Assembly: GCF_000379485.1 (NCBI RefSeq)
Contig: NZ_KB902285.1
Coordinates: 34,793 to 98,792 of the forward strand
Origin: Wenxinia marina DSM 24838
GTDB taxonomy: Bacteria > Pseudomonadota > Alphaproteobacteria > Rhodobacterales > Rhodobacteraceae
Direction of reading: 5' to 3'
Length of the DNA stretch: 64,000 nt
The position numbers and the translations under genes were made by a program. Below the pieces are notes generated by a model. It searched no databases, had not been told where the DNA came from, and saw only the letters and a list, made by a program, of their open reading frames with translations. Below, piece after piece: positions 15,779 to 23,858 of the stretch; the stretch's first letter is position 1; every line of letters starts with the position of its first letter.

Positions 15779-17013
15779 GGCGGGTCCACGTCGTCGGCGC
15801 AGGGCTCGCCGGCCTTGCAGCCGCGCTGGAGCTGGCCGAAGCGGGCACGGCCGAGGTCCACCTCCACGAGGCCACCGCGCGCGCAGGCGGGCGGTGCTGG
15901 AGCTTTCACGACGTCAAGCTCGAGCGACTCATCGACAACGGAAACCACCTCGTCCTCTCGGGCAACGACGCGGTCCTGGATCATTGCCGCCGGATCGGCA
16001 CGTTCGATCTGCTCGACATCGCGCCCGACGCGGAGCTGCCGTTCCACGATCTGGCCGACGGTTCGGAGTGGACGCTGCGGATGCCCTCGGGCCTCGCCGG
16101 TCTGGTCCGCGGCGGGGCCGCGCTCCCGCCGGGGCTCGGACTCGGGGCCGTCCTCGACCTCGTCCGGCTGCTGTCTGCCGGCCCCGAGGCGACGGTGGCC
16201 GACAGGGTGCGGCGGCGGGGTCCGGCGATGGACAGGCTCTGGCATCCGCTCAGCCTCGCCGTCCTCAACGAGCCCTGCGATACGGGGGCGGCCGCCCCGC
16301 TGGCAGCGGTCCTGCGGCGCACGATCCTGAAGGGCGGTCGCGCCTGTCGGCCGATCCTCATGCCGCACGGCCTTGGCCCCACGCTGATCACCCCGGCCCT
16401 CCGCCGCCTCCGGGACCTCGGCGCCCGCGTGAGCTGGCGCGCCCCGCTGCGCGGGATCGACCGGACGGGCGACCGGGCCACGGCGCTGGTCTTCGACGGC
16501 GGCCCCGTGCCGCTCGGCCCCGACGACGCGGTCATCCTCGCGGTCCCCGCAGCCGCGGCCGGGCGCCTGCTGGAGCGACCGGCCCCCGCCGACGGACGTC
16601 CGATCCTGAACGCGCATTTCCGCGTGCCTGCGGAGGCTGTTCTGCAGGCGCCGCGGCTCCTCGGCCTGCTGGGGGGGCTTGCGCAGTGGGTATTCGTCCG
16701 GGGTGACGTGGTTTCGGTAACCGTCTCGGCAGCCGAGGCCTCCAGCCTCGGCCGCGAGGCCGGGGTGAGGCTGTGGGCCGAAGTCTCCCGGGCCCTCGGC
16801 ATCTCCGGGCCGCCGTTGGCGATCCGGGTCCTGCGGGAGCCCGCGGCCACGTTCGCCGCCACGCCCGGAAGCGTCGCACGGCGCCTTCCGATGCGCACCG
16901 GCCTGCGCAACCTATTGCTCGCGGGCGATCACGTCGCCACGCCGCTGCCCTCGACCCTGGAAGGCGCTCTCCTGTCAGGCCGGGCCAGCGCCCGGGCCGT
17001 CGACAGTCGATGA
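15775..17013 (+). CDS. hpnE: HpnE, hydroxysqualene dehydroxylase
   Basis: A 412-residue FAD-dependent protein starting at a GTG that overlaps the hpnD stop. The N-terminal dinucleotide motif is VHVVGAGLAGLAAALELA, followed by GGRCWSFHD and IDNGNHLVLSGN, a pattern I know from HpnE. The C-terminal FAD contact is LLLAGDHVATPLPSTLEGA. It reduces hydroxysqualene to squalene, the last step of the three-enzyme route. With HpnC and HpnD it would supply the squalene that the CrtN-like desaturase uses. Last gene of its operon; the next gene is convergent, about 195 bases away. Confidence 0.88.
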   Translation: MRRVHVVGAGLAGLAAALELAEAGTAEVHLHEATARAGGRCWSFHDVKLERLIDNGNHLVLSGNDAVLDHCRRIGTFDLLDIAPDAELPFHDLADGSEWTLRMPSGLAGLVRGGAALPPGLGLGAVLDLVRLLSAGPEATVADRVRRRGPAMDRLWHPLSLAVLNEPCDTGAAAPLAAVLRRTILKGGRACRPILMPHGLGPTLITPALRRLRDLGARVSWRAPLRGIDRTGDRATALVFDGGPVPLGPDDAVILAVPAAAAGRLLERPAPADGRPILNAHFRVPAEAVLQAPRLLGLLGGLAQWVFVRGDVVSVTVSAAEASSLGREAGVRLWAEVSRALGISGPPLAIRVLREPAATFAATPGSVARRLPMRTGLRNLLLAGDHVATPLPSTLEGALLSGRASARAVDSR

Positions 17014-17208
17014 CTGAGCCGGGGCCGGTCCGCTGCCCCGACAAGCCGCACGCCCCGCTCTTGTGAAAGGACCTGCCCGAGCGGGAACCGCGTCACGCCG
17101 ATTGAGCACCGCCGTCTTCTGGATCTGCCTGGCCCGCAAAGGCGGGGCGTGCCGTACGTCGGCGTGCCGGATGTCTTCGGGCAATGTCGGTGCGGGGTCT
17201 GGCGCAGT

Positions 17209-19524
17209 TCAGCGGCTGTCGATCCAGCGCCACTCCTTGATGTCCGGCAGGTCTTCCCCTGTGCGATGGCTCCACTCGTGCTGCCGCGCGCGCATGTCTC
17301 GGCAGTATCGATGGAGTTCGTCCGATCCGCGCCCGGTGCGCCCGGAGCGCTCCAGGGCGTCGAGGGCAATGGTGAAACGATCGATCCCGTTCATCGCGGT
17401 CATGTTGAACGGCGTCGTGGTCGTGCCCTTCTCGCGGTAGCCGTGGACGTGGAACAGGTCGTGACCGGTGCGGCGGTAGGTCAGCTCGTGGATCAGACCG
17501 GGATAGCCGTGGTGGTTGAAGATCACCGGCGCCTCGGTGCCGAAGACGGCGTCGAAGCGGTCGTCGCTCGCTCCGTCGGGGTTCTGACCGGGCGGCTGGA
17601 GCGCCATCAGGTCCACGACGTTCACGAAGCGAAGCGCCATCTCCGGAACGAACCGCCGCAGGAGGGTCACCGCCGCCAGCGCCTCGAGCGTCGGCACGTC
17701 GCCCGCCGCGGCGATGACGGCCTCGGGCTTCGGGTCGTCCGCCGCCCAGCCCCAGATGCCGAAGCCATCCGCCAGATGCGCCCGCGCGGCCTCCAGTGTC
17801 AGCCATTGCGGCTCGGGCTGCTTGCCGGCCACGATGCAGTTCGCCCGGTCGGTGGTGGCGAGGACGTGCTCGGCCACGGCCAGCAGCGAGTTCGCGTCGG
17901 GCGGCAGGTAGAGGCGGACCATCTCGGCGCCCTTGGTCGCGAGGTGGTCGAGGAAGCCGGGGTCCTGATGGGTGAAGCCGTTGTGGTCCTGCCGCCAGAC
18001 ATGGCTCGACAGCAACCAGTTCAGCGAGGGGATCGGCGCCCGCCACCCCGTCTCGCTCGCCGCGCGCATCCACTTGATGTGCTGGTTCGCCATCGAGTCG
18101 ATGATGTGGATGAAGGCTTCGTAGGAGTTGAAGAGGCCATGCCGCCCGGTCAGCAGGTAGCCCTCCAGCCAGCCCTCGCACAGATGCTCGGACAGCACCT
18201 CCATCACCCGGCCCTCGGGGGACAGCGCGGCGTCCGTGTCCCGTACCGGACCGGGGGCGTAGCGGGGGGAGGTCTCGAACACGGCGTCGAGCTTGTTGGA
18301 CTTCGTCTCGTCGGGCCCGAAGAGCCGGAAGTTGCGCGGGTTGCGCCGCATGAGGTCGGCCAGCCAGCGGCCGAGCACGGTGGTGGCGCTGTCGGTGACC
18401 GCCCCCGGCGCGCCCAACGTCAGCGCATGATCCTCTGCCGGCGGCAGGTCGAGCGGCACCATCAGCCGTCCGCCATCGGCATGGGGCGTCGCGCCGAGCC
18501 GGCGGTCACCTTCGGGGACCAGCGACAGGACCTGCGGCGAGGGCCGGCCGCCGGGGAACAGCTCCTCGGGGCGGTAGCGGCGCAGCCACTCCTCCAGCTG
18601 GCGCAGGTGCGGCCCCTCCTCGCGCGGGACGTGCAGCGGCACCTGGTGGGCGCGGAAGGTGCCTTCGACCGGCTCCCCATCGACTTCGCGCGGCCCGGTC
18701 CAGCCCTTGGGGCTGCGCAGGACGATCATCGGCGGACGGCCGTCACCCTCGTGCACGATGCGGGCATGGGCGTCGAGGCAGGCATCCATCGCCGCGGCCA
18801 TCTCGCGATGCATCCGCTCGGGCTCGTCGCCCTCGACGAAGAGCGGCTGCCAGCCGTAGCCCCGGAACAGGGCGTCGATCTCCTCCCGCGCCATCCGCCC
18901 CAGCAGCGTCGGCGCGGCGATGCGGTAGCCGTTGAGGTGCAGCACCGGCAGGACGAACCCGTCGCGCCCGGGCCGCAGGAAGCGGTGGGAATGCCAGCTC
19001 GTCGCCAGCGCCCCCGTCTCGGCCTCGCCGTCGCCAATGGCGCACAGGACCGTCAGGTCCGGGTTGTCGAAGGCGGCCCCCGTGGCGTGGGCGAGGGAAT
19101 AGCCCAGTTCGCCCCCCTCGTGGATCGAGCCCGGCGTGGGCGCAGCGGCGTGGGAGGGGACGCCGCCGGGAAAGGAGAACTGGCGGAACAGCTCGCGCAT
19201 GCCCGCAGCATCCCGCGGCACGTCCGGGTGCCTTTCGCTGTAGGAGCCGTCGAGCCAGGCGCCGGCCAGCATCGCAGGGCCGCCGTGGCCGGGGCCGGCG
19301 ACGAAGAGCATGTCGATGCCTCGCTCGACGATGACCCGGTTGGCGTGCGCCTGCATGAAGGTCAGGCCCGGCGAAGTGCCCCAGTGGCCCAGCTGCCGCG
19401 CTTTGATGTCCTCGGGCTTCAGCGGCCGCTCCAGCAACGGGTTGTCCACCAGGTAGATCTGCGCGGCGGCGAGGTAGTTGGCCGCGCGCCACCAGGCGTC
19501 GACGGCGGAAAGTTCAGGGGGCAT
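17209..19524 (-). CDS. xfp: Xylulose-5-phosphate/fructose-6-phosphate phosphoketolase
   Basis: A 771-residue thiamine-diphosphate enzyme of normal family length. It splits xylulose 5-phosphate (and often fructose 6-phosphate) with phosphate into acetyl phosphate and glyceraldehyde 3-phosphate (or erythrose 4-phosphate). Typical blocks are seen throughout: GHWGTSPGLTF, FVAGPGHGGPA, the ThDP/Mg motif GDGEAETGALATSWH, LFNSYEAF, and the C-terminal HHGYPGLIHEL and EKGTTTTPFNM. I chose the ATG at 19524 over 19536 because GAGGA lies five bases upstream. It overlaps the end of ackA by 11 bases. The pair converts sugar phosphates to acetate with one ATP, bypassing lower glycolysis. Confidence 0.94.
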   Translation of the reverse strand: MPPELSAVDAWWRAANYLAAAQIYLVDNPLLERPLKPEDIKARQLGHWGTSPGLTFMQAHANRVIVERGIDMLFVAGPGHGGPAMLAGAWLDGSYSERHPDVPRDAAGMRELFRQFSFPGGVPSHAAAPTPGSIHEGGELGYSLAHATGAAFDNPDLTVLCAIGDGEAETGALATSWHSHRFLRPGRDGFVLPVLHLNGYRIAAPTLLGRMAREEIDALFRGYGWQPLFVEGDEPERMHREMAAAMDACLDAHARIVHEGDGRPPMIVLRSPKGWTGPREVDGEPVEGTFRAHQVPLHVPREEGPHLRQLEEWLRRYRPEELFPGGRPSPQVLSLVPEGDRRLGATPHADGGRLMVPLDLPPAEDHALTLGAPGAVTDSATTVLGRWLADLMRRNPRNFRLFGPDETKSNKLDAVFETSPRYAPGPVRDTDAALSPEGRVMEVLSEHLCEGWLEGYLLTGRHGLFNSYEAFIHIIDSMANQHIKWMRAASETGWRAPIPSLNWLLSSHVWRQDHNGFTHQDPGFLDHLATKGAEMVRLYLPPDANSLLAVAEHVLATTDRANCIVAGKQPEPQWLTLEAARAHLADGFGIWGWAADDPKPEAVIAAAGDVPTLEALAAVTLLRRFVPEMALRFVNVVDLMALQPPGQNPDGASDDRFDAVFGTEAPVIFNHHGYPGLIHELTYRRTGHDLFHVHGYREKGTTTTPFNMTAMNGIDRFTIALDALERSGRTGRGSDELHRYCRDMRARQHEWSHRTGEDLPDIKEWRWIDSR

Positions 19525-20662
19525 GCGTGTCCTCATCCATCAGGGCCGTGGCGTGGTCGGCCATCATCCGCTCCTCCTCCGCCGGGATCGTCCGGATCTG
19601 CACGGGACTGCCGGGGGCGGAGATGATAGGCGCGTCGCGTCCGTTCGCGGTGTCGTCCAGCGACAGGCCCAGCCAGGCGAGGTCCGCCACGATCCGCTGC
19701 CGGATCGCCGGCTGCTTCGCGCCCGCCCCCCCGGTGAAGACCAGCGCGTCGAGGCCTCCGGCCGAGACCGACATTTCCGCCACGGCCTTGGCCGCCCGCC
19801 GGCAGAACAGCGCGACGGCCGCTTCCGCCCGATCGCCCCCCTCGGACAGGATGTCGCGCAGGTCGGAGGAGACGGCGGACAGCCCCTTCAGCCCCGACCG
19901 GTGCCAGAGAAGGTCTTCCAGGTCTTCGCGGCCCAGTCCCCGCCCGAGGGCGTAGAGCAGCAAGCCGGGATCCACCGCGCCCGAACGCGTGCCCATCATC
20001 AGCCCGTCCAGCGGGGTCGCTCCCATCGTCGTGTCGACGCTCCGGCCGCCGAGGATCGCGCAGGCGCTTGAGCCGCCCGACAGGTGCAGTGACACGATGC
20101 GCCGGCGTTCCGGCGCGTCCTTCGCCATCCGCCGCGCCACCCAGCCGTGCGACAGGCCGTGAAAGCCGAACCGGCGCAGACCCGCGAACGGCCCCTCGGG
20201 CGCGACCGGAAGCCGGCGTGCGACGGCGGGCATGGTGCGATGGAAAGCGCTGTCGAATACGCCGATCTGGCGCAGGTCCGGCCGCTCCGCAGACAGCCGC
20301 CGCACCACCGACAGGCCTGCCGGCTGGTGGAGCGGCGCGAGCGGCGTCAGCGCGTCCAGCCGCGCCACTTCCGCCTCGTCCAGCCAGGCCGCCGCCCGCT
20401 CCGTCTCGCCGCCGTGCACGATGCGATGGACGGGGACGGCGCCTTGCCCCTCCCGATCGATCAGTCGGGCGACGACGGCGGGAAAGTCCTTCGGATCGTC
20501 CACCTCCAGCACCTCCGGCTTCTCTCCGGGCCGGCGCAACGTCACCGCCTCCTCCGCCGAGAGGTCGATCCCGCCCGCCACGACGGCATCCGAGGCGCCG
20601 GAGGGAAAAAGCGCGAAGGCGAGGCTCGAAGAGCCGACGTTGAGGCACAGCAGCGGGAGCAT
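19514..20662 (-). CDS. ackA: Acetate kinase
   Basis: A 382-residue acetate/propionate kinase. Family motifs: NVGSSSLAFALF at the N-terminus, RIVHGG, FGFHGLSHGWVA, DTTMGATPLDGLMMGTRSG and FTGGAGAKQP. It converts acetyl phosphate and ADP to acetate and ATP, or the reverse. The ATG at 20662 gives the normal N-terminus; a longer form would need a TTG at 20698. No strong ribosome site is visible at either. It is directly upstream of xfp and overlaps it, so acetyl phosphate from the phosphoketolase is its obvious substrate. No phosphotransacetylase gene is in the window. Confidence 0.92.
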   Translation of the reverse strand: MLPLLCLNVGSSSLAFALFPSGASDAVVAGGIDLSAEEAVTLRRPGEKPEVLEVDDPKDFPAVVARLIDREGQGAVPVHRIVHGGETERAAAWLDEAEVARLDALTPLAPLHQPAGLSVVRRLSAERPDLRQIGVFDSAFHRTMPAVARRLPVAPEGPFAGLRRFGFHGLSHGWVARRMAKDAPERRRIVSLHLSGGSSACAILGGRSVDTTMGATPLDGLMMGTRSGAVDPGLLLYALGRGLGREDLEDLLWHRSGLKGLSAVSSDLRDILSEGGDRAEAAVALFCRRAAKAVAEMSVSAGGLDALVFTGGAGAKQPAIRQRIVADLAWLGLSLDDTANGRDAPIISAPGSPVQIRTIPAEEERMMADHATALMDEDTHAP

Positions 20663-20852
20663 CAGAGGGCGTGACCGGATGGGGTGATGTCTAGTCAATC
20701 CTGCGATGGTCTCGCGGTTCCAGCCGCGTCGGCGCCGCGGGCCCCTAGATCGTGACCACGGGGACGGGCGACATCCGACGCCAGAGCGTCTGCTGGTACG
20801 CGCGCGGCGCTTGCAGGAGCCGGTGGATGCGCGCGCCGGGCGCCGAGGGCCG

Positions 20853-22073
20853 CTAGTCTTCGTGCAACCGCACCAGCCGCGTGCCGCTGCGCGGCGCGGC
20901 GGGAATCCGCGACAGGTCGGGCGACAGGTCCTGTGGCGGGGCGTGCCAGCCGAGGGAGAGGAGCACCTCCACCGCCGCGGCGATGAGGGCGACGGTCACC
21001 TTTTCTCCCGGGCAGCGGTGGGTCGTCCCGACGTCGCCAGCGCCCTGCGGGCAGAAGACCGGCTCCGCCGTGCGCCAGTCCAGGGCGCGGCTAGGACGGA
21101 ACAGCTGCGGGCGATCCCAAAGGGCAGCGTCATGCAGCGTGCCCCACAGGTCGGCGATCACCCACTGGCCCTTCGGCAGGTCCAGGCCCTCGTGCGACAG
21201 CGCGCGGGTGGTGACGCCGGCCACGAAGGGGAAGAACGGCGAGTGCCGTCGCACTTCCTCGGCGAAGGTGCGGCGTGCTTCGGGGTCGGCGAGAGACGCC
21301 CCGGAGGCGGGATCGGCGGCGAGGTGCGCGGCGGCGAAGGCGACGTAGCGGCCGACGGCGACGATGGGGCGGAGCAGGTTCAGCAACTCCACCGCCGCCT
21401 CGGCATCGTCCAGCGGCCGCCCGTCGGGGTGCGTCGCGTGGGCGAGCCGGCCGAGCGGCGTCTCCGCCGAGCCGCCCCGCGCCTCGGCGACTTCGCGCCG
21501 CAGCCGCGCCTCGGCGCCCCGCCGCCGCAGCAGGCTTGCCGCCGTCGCGGGGGTGAAGCGGCCGGCCTTCGCGCTCATCAGGAACAGCGTGCGGCGGAAC
21601 CGCGCGTCCTGCGTCAGCCCTTCGGGCAGGCCGGCCCAGCGGCACGCGACGCGGGCGAGGCTGTCGGAGGCCGAATCGATGACAATCGCCTCGTCCTCCC
21701 CGGCGAGGGTCGCCCGCCAGTCGGCGGCGAAGGCGCGGGACAGATCCACCGCCGCCGGTCCTTCGATCAGCAGGTCGGTGAACAGCCGCTTCCGGTGATG
21801 GTGCGCCGTCCCTTCCATCTGCTGCACGCTGCCCTTGTCCTGCAGCAGGTGCAGCGCCGTCGGCGGCAGGGCGCCCTGCCGCGTCAGTCCCTCGGCACCG
21901 TACAGCAGCCGCACGCCGCGCGGCCCGCGGAGACAGATGGCGGAGCGCAGCATCAGGCGCGTGCGGAACACGTCGCTCCCCAGCCGCTCGCACCGGTTGG
22001 AGATGAAGCGGTAGCCCTCGCGCAGGAGGGCGAGCGTCGCGTCGGGCGACGGGTCGCGGGGGATCTCTCTCAT
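20853..22073 (-). CDS. CYP152-type cytochrome P450 (fatty-acid peroxygenase)
   Basis: A 406-residue P450 of the CYP152 (CypC/SP-alpha) class. The heme-cysteine loop reads FCPQGAGDVGTTHRCPGEK. In the I-helix position the usual acid-alcohol pair is replaced by LLRPIVAVGR. Its Arg-Pro pair is the mark of enzymes that use hydrogen peroxide and bind the fatty-acid carboxylate through the arginine. The HSPFFPFVAG block is also typical. The expected reaction is alpha- or beta-hydroxylation (or decarboxylation) of fatty acids. GGGGAG precedes the ATG at 22073. It lies 26 bases after the methyltransferase and looks like the last gene of the sugar-modification operon, suggesting a hydroxylated acyl part in the product. 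That last step is inference. Confidence 0.82.
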   Translation of the reverse strand: MREIPRDPSPDATLALLREGYRFISNRCERLGSDVFRTRLMLRSAICLRGPRGVRLLYGAEGLTRQGALPPTALHLLQDKGSVQQMEGTAHHHRKRLFTDLLIEGPAAVDLSRAFAADWRATLAGEDEAIVIDSASDSLARVACRWAGLPEGLTQDARFRRTLFLMSAKAGRFTPATAASLLRRRGAEARLRREVAEARGGSAETPLGRLAHATHPDGRPLDDAEAAVELLNLLRPIVAVGRYVAFAAAHLAADPASGASLADPEARRTFAEEVRRHSPFFPFVAGVTTRALSHEGLDLPKGQWVIADLWGTLHDAALWDRPQLFRPSRALDWRTAEPVFCPQGAGDVGTTHRCPGEKVTVALIAAAVEVLLSLGWHAPPQDLSPDLSRIPAAPRSGTRLVRLHED

Positions 22074-22099
22074 CGGCTCCCCTTTCGTCGGAGCGATCG

Positions 22100-22840
22100 T
22101 CAGGCGGGCGCGATCCGTGGCGGCGGCTCCACCGCCTCGCCCCTTTCGGCACGGCGGCAGAGGTACACCTCCGGCTCGGGGTGCGCCTCGATCGCGAAAC
22201 CGGAGGAGCGCAGCATCGCCTCGGCCGCGGCGCGGTTCGGCACGAACCAGTTCGTCGGATCGGCCGCATAGCGCCGCTCCACGAAGCTGAGCCGCGGCCA
22301 GCCCGGCTGCAGGAACGGCGCCTCGTCCTCGAACGGGTAGTCCGGGGCGGGGACGGCAGGCTCGGCGCTTCCGCGCTGCATCGACTGGAACAGCATCCGC
22401 TCGCCCACCGCGTGCTCCCACAGAAGGTCGAGCGCGAGCAGAGGGTGGCGCAGGTGGTAGAGCACGCCCATGAAGATCACCAGGTCGAACCGCCGGCCGA
22501 GCCGGGCGACGTCGTAGACCGACATCAGGTGCAGGTCGATCCTCGCGCCCTCCACCTCGGCGGCGAGCGTCGCCTGGGCGAGGTAGCGCGGGTCGCTGTC
22601 GATCGCCGTCACCTCGGCGCCGCGGCGGGCCATCTCCAGCGCGTAGAAGCCGGCATTGCAGCCGACGTCGAGGACGGTCCGGCCGCTCAGGTCATCCGGC
22701 ACCACCTCGGCGAAGCCCCGCCACTTGAAGCGGGGATAGTCCCCCAGGGGGTGGTCCGGCGCGGTCTCGATCCCGTCCAGCGTCAGGTTGTGGAACCACG
22801 GACCGAGGCGGTCGATGCGCTCTTTCAGGGCGACGGTCAT
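22100..22840 (-). CDS. SAM-dependent methyltransferase (TIGR04290-like)
   Basis: A 246-residue class I methyltransferase. The SAM-binding motif is TVLDVGCNAGFYALEMARRGA, with the acidic AIDSD at the next strand and VIFMGVLYHLRHP downstream. The opening segment with LGPWFHNLTLDG fits the Rta_06860-type family (TIGR04290) as I recall it, which is usually found among glycosyltransferase genes. The substrate is unknown; a sugar or glycolipid is likely from its surroundings. Its ATG overlaps the stop of the upstream decarboxylase gene by four bases (ATGA), so the two are coupled. Confidence 0.78.
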   Translation of the reverse strand: MTVALKERIDRLGPWFHNLTLDGIETAPDHPLGDYPRFKWRGFAEVVPDDLSGRTVLDVGCNAGFYALEMARRGAEVTAIDSDPRYLAQATLAAEVEGARIDLHLMSVYDVARLGRRFDLVIFMGVLYHLRHPLLALDLLWEHAVGERMLFQSMQRGSAEPAVPAPDYPFEDEAPFLQPGWPRLSFVERRYAADPTNWFVPNRAAAEAMLRSSGFAIEAHPEPEVYLCRRAERGEAVEPPPRIAPA

Positions 22841-23847
22841 CGCAGCCGCGCCCCGATCGCGCTGCCCGTCTCCGCCCGTGCGGCGGGCGGCGGCGCCTTC
22901 TTCATGTCGAGCGCGAACCAGCTGACGGTCAGGGGCAGCCCCTGGGCCAGCGGCACCGTCGGCTCCCAGCCGAGCAGCTCCTTCGCGCGCGAGATGTCCG
23001 GCCGGCGGCGGCGCGGGTCGTCGACGGGCAGGGGGCGGAACTCGAGGGGCGAGACGGTCGGAACGATGCGTCGCACCTCCTCCGCCAGCTGCAGGATGGT
23101 GAACTCGCCGGGATTTCCGAGGTTCACCGCGCCCTCCGGCGGCTCCGCCCGCTCCATCAGCGCGATGAAGCCTGCGACGAGGTCCGAGACGTAGCAGAAC
23201 GACCTCGTCTGGCTGCCGTCGCCGTAGATCGTCATGGGAGTGTCCGTCAGCGCCTGCACCACGAAGTTCGACACGATGCGCCCGTCGTCGGCCCGCATCC
23301 GCGGCCCGTAGGTGTTGAACACCCGCGCCACCCGGACGTCTGCGCGGCCCGCGCGCAGGTAGTCGAAGCACAGCGTCTCGGCCGCACGCTTGCCCTCGTC
23401 ATAGCAGGCGCGGGGGCCGGTGCAGCTGACGTTGCCGTGGTAGTCCTCGGTCTGGGGGTGGGTCTCCGGGTCGCCGTAGACCTCGGAGGTGGAGGCCTGC
23501 ATCAGCCGCGCGCGGTGCCGCTCGGCCAGGGCGAGCAGGCGGCCGGTGCCGACGACGTTCGTCATCATCGTCTTCACCGGGTCGGCCTGGTAGTGCGGCG
23601 GCGAGGCGGGGCTGGCGAGGTTGTAGATCCGGTCGATCGGCCCCGGCAGGTCCTTCACCTCGGTGACGTCCGCCTCGATCAGCGTGAACCGGGGGTGGTT
23701 CTCGAGCGCCGCGACGTTCGACCGGCGGCCGGTGTGGAAATTGTCGATGCAGGTCACCCGCTCGCCGCGGGCGAGTAGCGCGTCGCACAGGTGCGATCCG
23801 ACGAAGCCGGCGCCGCCGGCGACGAGAGTTTGGACGGGACGTCCCAT
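22837..23847 (-). CDS. UDP-glucuronate decarboxylase-like SDR (UDP-xylose synthase)
   Basis: A 336-residue extended SDR. The NAD motif is VAGGAGFVGSHLCDALL. The features of UDP-glucuronate decarboxylases are present: NLASPASPPHYQADPVKTM, the catalytic YDEGK, and RVFNTYGPRM followed by GRIVSNFVVQAL. It should make UDP-xylose (or a related UDP-4-keto pentose) from UDP-glucuronate in the cytoplasm. AAGGAG sits upstream of the ATG at 23847. The gene is inside the minus-strand sugar operon and probably feeds the adjacent glycosyltransferases. UDP-xylose as the exact product is a family-based inference. Confidence 0.85.
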   Translation of the reverse strand: MGRPVQTLVAGGAGFVGSHLCDALLARGERVTCIDNFHTGRRSNVAALENHPRFTLIEADVTEVKDLPGPIDRIYNLASPASPPHYQADPVKTMMTNVVGTGRLLALAERHRARLMQASTSEVYGDPETHPQTEDYHGNVSCTGPRACYDEGKRAAETLCFDYLRAGRADVRVARVFNTYGPRMRADDGRIVSNFVVQALTDTPMTIYGDGSQTRSFCYVSDLVAGFIALMERAEPPEGAVNLGNPGEFTILQLAEEVRRIVPTVSPLEFRPLPVDDPRRRRPDISRAKELLGWEPTVPLAQGLPLTVSWFALDMKKAPPPAARAETGSAIGARLR

Positions 23848-23858
23848 GGCAGTCTCCT

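Noticed and set aside
12326..17013. A C40 carotenoid or photosynthesis gene cluster
   Set aside because: No crtE, crtB, crtC, crtD, bch or puf genes are seen. The synthase pair with HpnE points to the C30 squalene route.
17149..19626. Long plus-strand open frame of about 825 codons opposite xfp/ackA
   Set aside because: It mirrors the phosphoketolase gene, has the Arg/Gly/Asp-rich makeup of a shadow frame, and no recognisable motif. High G+C makes such antisense frames common here.
20663..20698. TTG start at 20698 for acetate kinase
   Set aside because: It would add 12 residues before the conserved LNVGSSS opening. The ATG at 20662 places the family motif correctly.
20699..20852. Small gene between ackA and the P450
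   Set aside because: A short minus frame (HRLLQAPRAYQQTLWRRM) ends in a stop but has no start or ribosome site.
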